The position numbers were made by a program, and so were the translations under genes. The notes beneath the pieces are model-generated. The model was not told the DNA's origin and made no database searches. It saw only the letters and a program-made list of their open reading frames with translations. This document shows, in pieces, positions 1 through 5,122 of a DNA stretch of 5,122 bases. The stretch comes from JANNSW01 sp031431235 (GTDB lineage: Bacteria > Pseudomonadota > Alphaproteobacteria > Rhizobiales > Hyphomicrobiaceae): the NCBI GenBank assembly GCA_031431235.1, contig JANPDA010000201.1:1-5122 (forward strand), written 5' to 3'. Position 1 is the first letter of the stretch, and every line of letters begins with the position of its first letter.

Positions 1-537
1 GGCATCGGCGCGCATGTGATCGAGCAGCGTCAACAGCGGATCCCAGAACCCATCGATGCTGACGAGGATGATCGGCTTCCTGTGCCGACCGAGCTGGGAC
101 CAGGTGAGCTGCTCGACCAGCTCCTCCAGCGTGCCAATACCGCCCGGCAGCGCCACGAAAGCGTCCGATCGCTCGAACATCAGGCGCTTGCGCTCGTGCA
201 TGTCCTTGGTGACGATCAGCTCCTGGGCGTCCTTCAGCATCTGCTCGCGCTCGGTGAGAAAGGCTGGGATGATCCCTGTCACCTGACCGCCATGCTTCAG
301 TACGGATTTGGCGATCTCTCCCATCAAGCCGAGGCTGCCCCCGCCATAGACCAGGCCAACGCCTTCCTTGGCGAGATGCTTGCCCAGGGCCCGCGCCGCT
401 GTCGCGTAGGCCGGGTTCACGCCTTTGCCGGAGCCGCAGAAGACGCAGATGCTGCGCAGGTCCAGGCCCTGTGGCGGAACTGCGGCACGGGCTTGCGACT
501 GGTGGCCGTTGGGCATCGGCAATTTGGATTTCTTCAT
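1..537 (-). CDS. LOG family protein (TIGR00730 Rossmann-fold; cytokinin riboside 5'-monophosphate phosphoribohydrolase-like), 3' end outside window
   Basis: The reverse strand from the ATG at 537 is open to the window edge and gives 179 residues. Signature motifs of the LOG family are visible: a first beta strand with CVFCGSGKG (residues 31-39), the glycine-rich YGGGSLGLMG (64-73), HERKRLMF (114-121), and the hallmark PGGIGTLEE (131-139), which ends in the conserved glutamate. Known members hydrolyse the N-glycosidic bond of nucleoside 5'-monophosphates, releasing the base and ribose 5-phosphate. In plants and some bacteria this yields free cytokinin. Older annotation calls them 'lysine decarboxylase family', which is misleading. 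It is a soluble cytoplasmic enzyme. About 25 residues precede the first strand, more than in minimal LOG proteins. The start is not firmly fixed: the ribosome binding site is weak (TGGA about 6 nt upstream), and M8 is an alternative. Only the C-terminal part of the usual roughly 200-residue protein is missing. The family call is secure, but the true substrate cannot be told. The gene is divergent from the LysM gene. Confidence 0.93.
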   Translation of the reverse strand, partial: MKKSKLPMPNGHQSQARAAVPPQGLDLRSICVFCGSGKGVNPAYATAARALGKHLAKEGVGLVYGGGSLGLMGEIAKSVLKHGGQVTGIIPAFLTEREQMLKDAQELIVTKDMHERKRLMFERSDAFVALPGGIGTLEELVEQLTWSQLGRHRKPIILVSIDGFWDPLLTLLDHMRADA

Positions 538-583
538 TGCATGTCCATGTTCCAAGCGCCTTGCGCTGTCCGGGAGAGTGGCG

Positions 584-613
584 AGCCTAGCGCACTTGGG
601 CCCTGAGCGGAAA
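584..613 (-). promoter_or_regulatory. Weak candidate promoter for the LOG gene
   Basis: On the minus strand a TTTCCG hexamer (608-613) lies 18 nt before TAGGCT (584-589), about 47 nt upstream of the ATG at 537. Both hexamers match the sigma70 consensus poorly. The placement is plausible, but in GC-rich DNA such matches are common, so this is only a candidate. Confidence 0.2.
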
Positions 614-679
614 CCGTGCCGTGGCAGGCACCGCGTCGAGCGCGCAGCGAAGCGAGTTGACCTTCAAATCGTGGCGGGG

Positions 680-689
680 ATTGGCCAAT
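680..689. promoter_or_regulatory. Perfect 10-bp palindrome ATTGGCCAAT, possible operator
   Basis: ATTGGCCAAT is a perfect inverted repeat in the divergent intergenic region, and the symmetry does not extend beyond ten bases. It overlaps the TTGGCC hexamer proposed as the -35 element of the LysM gene, where a dimeric regulator could act. I do not recognise it as the site of a known regulator. A 10-bp palindrome is expected several times by chance in 5 kb, so its position is the only real argument. Confidence 0.25.
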
Positions 690-708
690 GGACGGAACCG
701 TGTATATG
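681..708 (+). promoter_or_regulatory. Candidate promoter for the LysM gene
   Basis: TTGGCC (681-686), a 16-nt spacer and TATATG (703-708) form the best sigma70-like pair upstream of the LysM gene, and the TGTATATG stretch is the most AT-rich part of the gap. Transcription would begin near 715, giving a leader of roughly 50 nt to the ATG at 763, or about 87 nt to the ATG at 802. Confidence 0.3.
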
Positions 709-762
709 TGGCAGCGAACTCTGTCCACGTCTGAAGTCTGCACAGCAATGGCTTGAAAGAAA

Positions 763-3252
763 ATGAACTCCAAGAAACCACTTTCCGGCGGACGAGCCGA
801 AATGCGAACACGATCCGCGTCACGCGGCCAGATTGCGGCGCTGCTCGCATTCCTCACCGGGACCACAGCGGCGGGTCTTGCCGCCGAGAACTGGGACAGG
901 GTAGCGCCGCAGCTGCCCCCCGATCTGCGCCTGGGGATCGAGCGGGTGATGGGCGTGAATGCCGTGCCCTCGGCATCGGCCGGCATTGCGACCCCGAAAG
1001 CTCCCGAGGCCGGCATCACCGATGCGGTCGCCAGCGTAACCCTGCCCGCGACGGAATATCCGCCGACCTTGCCCAATCTCGAGCCACTGGTGGCGCCCGC
1101 CCCGAGTGCTACCGGTAGCGCGGAAGCTTCACCACCAACCACAACGCCTGTAGCCGGTGCCGTCAACGCAGCAGCGCAAGTTGCCGCAACAGCCCTCGAG
1201 CCCACGGCAGCACCGACCGCGTCACCGGCCATCGCCGATGCCGTAACACCCCAAGAGGCCACCGCGGCCTCCTCCGGGCAGCAGGTTGCACAAGAGGTGG
1301 TCGCCTCGCCCGCGGAAATCGACGGAGTAGCCCTGCAGCCTGCCCAGGCCGATGCCCCGACCACGCATCAAATGGATGGACCAGTCGACAGTGAGCCCGC
1401 CCCTGATGATCTGCTGTCGGCAGCGCGCGCTACCGCCAGCGCAGAGCTGGCAACGAGCTCTGATTGGTCGAGCTCGGCCCAGTCCAAGCTCCTGGCCGCG
1501 ACGATCCCCAGGCTCGATCCCGCCAAGTCGGCGGCAGCCGGACCACGCGTGCTGGTGGGAACGGCCCGGCCCGGCTCCCGCGTGACAGTAATGGCTGCCG
1601 GTACGGCGCTCGGTGAGGCCGAGGCGGATCCGGCCGGCGACTGGAGGTTGCAACTGCCCAATGCGCTGCCCGCTGGCCCCACCAATCTGGAGATCGTGGA
1701 GCGGCTCGGAGGCGCCTCGCCCGTCACGGTCAGGTCGATGATCGAATTCGTCGTGCCGCCCGATGCTCCCGAGACGGCGTCAGCGGGAGCTGTGTCCGCG
1801 AGCGGCGAGCAGCAAGTGGCGCAGACCGCCGATGGCAGCCAAGGCAGCCCCCCCGCCGGCGAGCCGGAGGTGACGCAAGGGCTCGTGGACAAGGCGAGCG
1901 AGATGGCGGCGAGCGTCTCGGAGACGGTCTCGCAGTGGTTCGGCACGGGCGATAGCCCGAGCGATGATCCGGCCGTGTCGAGGATCCCCGATCCGCTCGC
2001 CTTTTCGGCTGCGACCTACACCGCTCTTGGACCCGACAAAGGTCGCGTCACCCTGTCGGGGCGTGCGCCCATCGGCAGCAAGGTCCAATTCCGCATCGAC
2101 GCCGAGCCCGCCGGCGAAGCCATCGCTGCCGAGAACGGCCGGTTCCTTCATCGCTGGGACAAATGGCTCCCCGTTGGCGAGCACCGGGCCGAAGCCGATG
2201 TCGTGGAGGCCGATGGCAGCGTGAAGCTGAAATCCGCGCTGACCTTCTTGCGCCAACCTCAAGCCGGCGACCTGCCGCCGCCACCCTTGACGACGACGCC
2301 TGCCGAGGTGGCTTCGGTCGAGGGCTCGCCGGCACCCGAGGCGCCCGCAGCCAGCGCCGAGCAAACGCTCGTCGAAGCGCCCTCGGGCAAGCTCACGATC
2401 GGCGCGATCCGCTATGAGCCGATGTCACAGCGCAGCGGCCGCGTGACCGTGGAGGGGCGCGCCGCATCCGGCTCCGAGGTTCGCGTGTTGACTGACGGCG
2501 ACGATATCGGCATCACCCAGGCAGGCGCCGACGGCCGCTATCGGTTCGAGCGTGAGCATCTGCTGCGGCCCGGCCGGCACAAGGTCAGCGTGGAAAGCTC
2601 CAATGCCGCAGGCGACGTGACCGAGACCGTTTCCCTCGCGTTCGACCGCAATCCGAGCGAGAAGGACACACTCGCTGCTGCGGCGACGACGGATCCCCAA
2701 CCCCCACAGCCGGCCACGACCTCGGCAGCCGCGACCGCTGAGCAAGCGCCAGCGAACGCACCAGCCGCAACCGAGGAGAGCGCCGGTGACGAGACGGCAA
2801 GCCCGCCACCAGTCTCCAAGCCCCGCATCAAGCGGCGCCATGCCCACGCCGATCAGGTTCACCGGTCCCACCGGGTGACTGTGCGCAAGGCTGGCAAGCG
2901 CCACGCTGCAAGGTCGGGCAAGCGAAAGATGCAGCTTGCGCACGGGCAGAGGCGCCGGCAGCGGCTGGCCTTGGCTCCCCGCCACCGCACCAAGCAGGTC
3001 AATGTCGTACGTGGCAGCTCGGTGGAGCGCGTTCTGCTTCAACAGAGTTTTTCAGGTGGCATGAGCCTGCCGGGACGACACCGCTCCAGCCGGTGGTATC
3101 GCGTGCGGCGCGGTGACACGCTGTGGTCGATCGCGCGCGTGTCGCTGGGCCGTGGCGCCCGCTACCGCGAGATCGTCGCGCTCAATCCCAGATCTTTGCG
3201 CGATGCCAACCTGATCCGGCGGGGCCAGCGGCTGCGGCTGCCCTCGACCTGA
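763..3252 (+). CDS. LysM peptidoglycan-binding domain protein with three Ig-like repeats
   Basis: This 829-residue protein is probably exported and wall-associated. A hydrophobic segment (about 23-42, core IAALLAFLTG) behind a basic stretch looks like a signal peptide or membrane anchor. Next comes an Ala/Pro/Thr-rich, probably disordered region (about 65-245). Three related beta-rich, Ig-like units follow, at about 248-333, 408-500 and 542-630; each carries a G/P-R-V-x-V...G-x-V core and a later G-x-(W/F/Y) step. A potential amphipathic helix sits between units 1 and 2 (370-396). After unit 3 there is a Pro/Ala linker, a strongly basic Arg/Lys/His stretch (686-744), and a C-terminal LysM domain (779-827, beginning YRVRRGDTLWSIA). 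LysM domains bind the N-acetylglucosamine chains of peptidoglycan. No catalytic domain is visible, so a scaffold or wall-binding role is inferred. The start is ambiguous: ATG 763 has a poor ribosome site, while ATG 802 (M14) has GGCGGA 9 nt upstream and gives a more classical signal peptide. The exporter gene follows after 107 bp on the same strand. Confidence 0.9.
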   Translation: MNSKKPLSGGRAEMRTRSASRGQIAALLAFLTGTTAAGLAAENWDRVAPQLPPDLRLGIERVMGVNAVPSASAGIATPKAPEAGITDAVASVTLPATEYPPTLPNLEPLVAPAPSATGSAEASPPTTTPVAGAVNAAAQVAATALEPTAAPTASPAIADAVTPQEATAASSGQQVAQEVVASPAEIDGVALQPAQADAPTTHQMDGPVDSEPAPDDLLSAARATASAELATSSDWSSSAQSKLLAATIPRLDPAKSAAAGPRVLVGTARPGSRVTVMAAGTALGEAEADPAGDWRLQLPNALPAGPTNLEIVERLGGASPVTVRSMIEFVVPPDAPETASAGAVSASGEQQVAQTADGSQGSPPAGEPEVTQGLVDKASEMAASVSETVSQWFGTGDSPSDDPAVSRIPDPLAFSAATYTALGPDKGRVTLSGRAPIGSKVQFRIDAEPAGEAIAAENGRFLHRWDKWLPVGEHRAEADVVEADGSVKLKSALTFLRQPQAGDLPPPPLTTTPAEVASVEGSPAPEAPAASAEQTLVEAPSGKLTIGAIRYEPMSQRSGRVTVEGRAASGSEVRVLTDGDDIGITQAGADGRYRFEREHLLRPGRHKVSVESSNAAGDVTETVSLAFDRNPSEKDTLAAAATTDPQPPQPATTSAAATAEQAPANAPAATEESAGDETASPPPVSKPRIKRRHAHADQVHRSHRVTVRKAGKRHAARSGKRKMQLAHGQRRRQRLALAPRHRTKQVNVVRGSSVERVLLQQSFSGGMSLPGRHRSSRWYRVRRGDTLWSIARVSLGRGARYREIVALNPRSLRDANLIRRGQRLRLPST
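787..804 (+). promoter_or_regulatory. Ribosome site supporting an alternative LysM start at 802
   Basis: GGCGGA (787-792) lies 9 nt before the in-frame ATG at 802-804. The first ATG (763) has only an AG-rich GAAAGA at 755-760, too close to work well. Starting at 802 gives a 10-residue basic n-region, a hydrophobic core and a small-residue region ending near GLAA, which is the usual shape of a signal peptide. The evidence favours this start but does not settle it. Confidence 0.35.
1504..2652 (+). repeat. Three diverged Ig-like protein repeats within the LysM gene
   Basis: The units encode residues 248-333 (1504-1761), 408-500 (1984-2262) and 542-630 (2386-2652). Units 2 and 3 align best: GRVTLSGRAPIGSKVQF against GRVTVEGRAASGSEVRV, then NGRF/DGRY, then LPVGEHRAEADV against LRPGRHKVSVES. 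Unit 1 is more distant (PRVLVGTARPGSRVTVM, then AGDW, then LPAGPTNLEIVE). The similarity is at protein level; I see no long identical DNA runs, so the duplications are old. Confidence 0.7.
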
Positions 3253-3266
3253 AACCCGATTAGCGC

Positions 3267-3279
3267 GGGACAAGGTCCC
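3267..3279 (+). terminator. Weak hairpin after the LysM gene, doubtful terminator
   Basis: GGGAC (3267-3271) and GTCCC (3275-3279) can pair around a 3-nt loop, 14 nt after the stop codon. It is followed by a C-run instead of a T-run, and the stem is only 5 bp, so efficient intrinsic termination is unlikely. Confidence 0.15.
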
Positions 3280-3313
3280 CCCGAGCGGCTAAGTATTCGG
3301 GCCAACGAGCAGC

Positions 3314-3345
3314 GCCGGAAGTGCGGACCTCGGCTTCCGGCCGAG
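3314..3345 (+). promoter_or_regulatory. Two mutually exclusive hairpins in the exporter leader
   Basis: GCCGGAAG (3314-3321) pairs perfectly with CTTCCGGC (3334-3341) around a 12-nt loop. A second stem, CTCGGC (3329-3334) with GCCGAG (3340-3345), has a 5-nt loop and uses overlapping bases, so only one can form at a time. The second ends one base before the AGGA ribosome site (3347-3350). This could influence translation initiation of the exporter, but it matches no known riboswitch class that I recognise. Confidence 0.35.
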
Positions 3346-3346
3346 C

Positions 3347-3350
3347 AGGA
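3347..3350 (+). promoter_or_regulatory. Ribosome binding site of the ABC exporter
   Basis: AGGA lies 9 nt before the ATG at 3360, a good spacing. It fixes the start of the exporter and supports the N-terminal extension of about 25 polar residues seen in the translation. Confidence 0.6.
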
Positions 3351-3359
3351 TACCCCATC

Positions 3360-5122
3360 ATGAGCGTTGCCGACAGCTCCCGTGCGGCGGCTCCCGCCGT
3401 CAAGGCCAAATCGGGCATCCCCGATAGCGACGCCGACCATTGGACCGTGCTGCGGGACCTGCTCCCCTATATCTGGCCGGAAGGCCGGCCGGATCTACGG
3501 CTGCGAGTGGTGGTTGCGGCGGTGGCTCTGGTGGTCGCCAAGATCGTTACCGTGCTGGTACCGGTCTTCTACAAGGAAGCGATCGACTGGCTGACCGCCA
3601 ACAGCGCAGGCTCGGGCCGCGAGATCGCGACCGGGGCGATGCTCGCGGTCGTGCCGGCGATGCTGGTGATCGCCTATGGCGGCGGGCGCGTCATGATGAT
3701 GCTGCTTGCCCAGGTGCGCGACGTTCTGTTCACCGCGGTCGCGGCCCATGCCGTCCGAGCATTGACCAACCGGACATTTCGCCACCTCCACCGGCTCTCC
3801 TTGCGTTTTCACCTGGAGCGGCGGACGGGCTCGCTCAGCCGCGTGATCGAGCGCGGCACCGAGGCGATCGACACCATCATCCGCATGGGCATCATGCAAT
3901 CGGTGCCGACCGCGCTCGAGCTCGTCCTCATCTGCGGGATGTTGATCTGGTACTTCGGGATCGAATTCGTGCTGATCGTGATCGCGACGGTTGCCGCCTA
4001 TCTCTGGTTCACGGTGAAGGCGAGCGAATGGCGCATCGGCATCAGGCGCGAGATGAACGAGAGCGACCGCGACGCCAACGGCAAGGCAATCGACAGTCTC
4101 CTGAACTATGAGACGGTCAAGTATTTCAGCAACGAGGAGATGGAGGCGCGCCGCTATGATTCCTCCGCCGCCCGTTACGAGAACGCCGTCATCCGCACTT
4201 ATTACTCGCTCGGCTTCCTCAATACCGGCCAGGCCCTGATCTTCACCATCGGCCTCACGCTCTGCATGCTGCTCTCGGCGCAGGGGATCGTGCGCGGCAC
4301 CCAGACCGTCGGCGATTTCGTGATGATCAATGCCATGCTGATCCAGCTCTATATCCCGCTGAATTTCATGGGGATGGTCTACCGCGAGATCAAGCAGGGC
4401 CTCGTCGACCTGGAGAGCATGTTCGCCCTTCTCGGCCAAGGCCCCGAAATCGCCGACAAGCCCGGCGCGACGGCGCTGTCGGTGAAGGAAGGGCAGATCC
4501 GGTTCGAGAATGTGGGCTTTCATTACGATGCGGCGAGGCCGATCCTGAAGAACCTCTCCTTCGAGGTGCCGGCCGGCAAGATGGTGGCGATCGTGGGGCC
4601 TTCTGGCGCGGGCAAGTCGACGGTCAGCCGGATCCTCTTTCGCTTCTACGACGTAGCCGCGGGCCGCGTGCTGATCGATGGGCAGGATATCCGCGACGTG
4701 ACGCAGGCGAGCCTCAGAGCCGCGATCGGCGTGGTGCCGCAGGATACCGTTCTCTTCAACGACACCATTTTCTACAACATCAAGTACGGCAAACCCGATG
4801 CTTCCGACGAGGAGGTGAAGGAGGCCGCACGCCAGGCCCAGATCCACGACTTCATCCTCTCGACGCCCGAGGGCTACGAGACCATGGTCGGCGAGCGCGG
4901 CCTGAAGCTCTCAGGGGGCGAGAAGCAGCGCGTCGCCATCGCCCGCACCATCCTGAAGGGTCCCCCCATCCTCATCCTGGACGAGGCGACCAGTGCGCTG
5001 GACACCCGCACCGAACAGGACATCCAGGCGGCCCTGCGTGACATCTCGCGCGACCGCACCACACTGGTGATCGCCCATCGCCTGTCCACGGTGGTGGAGG
5101 CCGATGAAATCCTGGTGCTCCA
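3360..5122 (+). CDS. atm1: Atm1-type (ABCB7/HMT1) ABC exporter half-transporter, permease fused to ATPase, 3' end outside window
   Basis: The frame from ATG 3360 stays open to the window end (587 codons); the family is usually 600-640 residues. After a polar N-terminus (1-45) come six likely membrane helices, at about 46-70, 91-117, 179-199, 201-219, 286-307 and 315-340. The ATPase domain is intact: A-loop Tyr389, Walker A GPSGAGKST (413-421), Q-loop Gln461, signature LSGGEKQR (517-524), Walker B ILILDE (537-542) with catalytic Glu542, SALD D-loop (545-548) and H-loop His573. NYETVKYFSNEE (249-260), LNTGQALIF (287-295) and YREIKQGLVDLESMF (341-355) are typical of the Atm1 branch and separate it from MsbA-like lipid exporters. 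Members work as homodimers in the inner membrane. Mitochondrial Atm1 exports a glutathione-linked sulfur or Fe-S compound, and bacterial relatives move glutathione conjugates and aid metal tolerance. The exact substrate here is inferred. Only the extreme C-terminus is missing. Confidence 0.95.
   Translation, partial: MSVADSSRAAAPAVKAKSGIPDSDADHWTVLRDLLPYIWPEGRPDLRLRVVVAAVALVVAKIVTVLVPVFYKEAIDWLTANSAGSGREIATGAMLAVVPAMLVIAYGGGRVMMMLLAQVRDVLFTAVAAHAVRALTNRTFRHLHRLSLRFHLERRTGSLSRVIERGTEAIDTIIRMGIMQSVPTALELVLICGMLIWYFGIEFVLIVIATVAAYLWFTVKASEWRIGIRREMNESDRDANGKAIDSLLNYETVKYFSNEEMEARRYDSSAARYENAVIRTYYSLGFLNTGQALIFTIGLTLCMLLSAQGIVRGTQTVGDFVMINAMLIQLYIPLNFMGMVYREIKQGLVDLESMFALLGQGPEIADKPGATALSVKEGQIRFENVGFHYDAARPILKNLSFEVPAGKMVAIVGPSGAGKSTVSRILFRFYDVAAGRVLIDGQDIRDVTQASLRAAIGVVPQDTVLFNDTIFYNIKYGKPDASDEEVKEAARQAQIHDFILSTPEGYETMVGERGLKLSGGEKQRVAIARTILKGPPILILDEATSALDTRTEQDIQAALRDISRDRTTLVIAHRLSTVVEADEILVL

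Larger units (their letters stand above)
538..762. other. Divergent intergenic region between LOG and LysM genes
   Basis: About 225 bp separate the two divergent starts, so promoters for both genes should lie here. Reading frames that cross it are weak and look like extensions of shadow frames. Visible elements are a perfect 10-bp palindrome (680-689), weak sigma70-like hexamers for each direction, and a small GTGCC/GGCAC inverted repeat (616-620 with 627-631). I see no tRNA or recognisable small RNA. Confidence 0.6.
3253..3359 (+). other. Gap between LysM and ABC exporter genes
   Basis: These 107 bp hold a small hairpin soon after the LysM stop codon, two overlapping hairpins near the exporter start, and the exporter's ribosome binding site. 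There is no clear promoter and no T-rich tract that would mark a strong intrinsic terminator, so read-through from the LysM gene is possible. Confidence 0.6.

Noticed and set aside
16..606. A 196-codon plus-strand open frame opposite the LOG gene
   Set aside because: The minus strand here encodes clear LOG motifs, including PGGIGTLEE; the plus-strand product shows no family features.
616..631. Small GTGCC/GGCAC inverted repeat in the divergent gap
   Set aside because: The stem is only 5 bp in GC-rich DNA, with no T-tract and no clear relation to a promoter; not distinguishable from chance.
694..718. A possible EcfG-type stress promoter (GGAAC at 694-698 with CGAA at 715-718)
   Set aside because: The -35 part fits the alphaproteobacterial general stress consensus, but the -10 part should be close to CGTT and matches only its first two bases.
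534..1364. A 276-codon minus-strand open frame crossing the divergent intergenic region and the LysM 5' part
   Set aside because: Its Ala/Gly/Ser-rich composition mirrors the Ala/Pro codons of the LysM gene, and it overlaps the secure LOG start region. No domain is visible.
3440..4111. A 223-codon plus-strand frame inside the exporter gene
   Set aside because: It is Arg/Asp/Gly-rich, out of frame with the exporter and has no motif; a composition artefact.
3495..4847. A 450-codon open frame on the minus strand opposite the ABC exporter
   Set aside because: It lies entirely antisense to a gene with intact ABC motifs. Its product is His/Asp/Arg-rich with no recognisable domain, which is typical of a shadow frame created by GC-rich codon bias.

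Overview
The window is high-GC DNA with no mobile elements, RNA genes or CRISPR arrays that I can recognise. Its gene content is a LOG-family hydrolase, an Ala/Pro-rich LysM envelope protein with Ig-like repeats, and an Atm1-type ABC exporter. Together with the GC-rich codon use, this suggests an alphaproteobacterium, most likely of the Hyphomicrobiales (Rhizobiales). That placement is inferred from protein style, not from a marker gene.

Layout: (1) 1-537, minus strand: the first 179 residues of a LOG-family (TIGR00730) Rossmann-fold protein whose C-terminus lies outside the window. (2) 538-762: a divergent intergenic region of about 225 bp that must hold the promoters of both flanking genes. 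It contains weak promoter-like hexamers and a perfect 10-bp palindrome. (3) 763-3252, plus strand: an 829-residue envelope protein. It has an N-terminal signal or anchor segment, a long low-complexity Ala/Pro region, three related Ig-like beta domains separated by linkers, a very basic Arg/Lys/His segment and a C-terminal LysM domain. (4) 3253-3359: a short gap with small hairpins and a good ribosome binding site. (5) 3360 to the end, plus strand: an Atm1/ABCB7-type half-transporter with complete ATPase motifs, cut by the window edge just after its H-loop.

The three products act in different places: nucleotide metabolism in the cytoplasm (LOG), the periplasm or cell wall (LysM protein), and the inner membrane (exporter of glutathione-linked compounds). 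Nothing in the sequence ties them to one pathway. The LysM and ABC genes run in the same direction with a 107-bp gap, so they could be partly co-transcribed, but the exporter may have its own promoter. I see no strong sign of a new defence or mobile system. The points most worth following up are the modular design of the LysM protein and the overlapping alternative hairpins just before the exporter's ribosome binding site.
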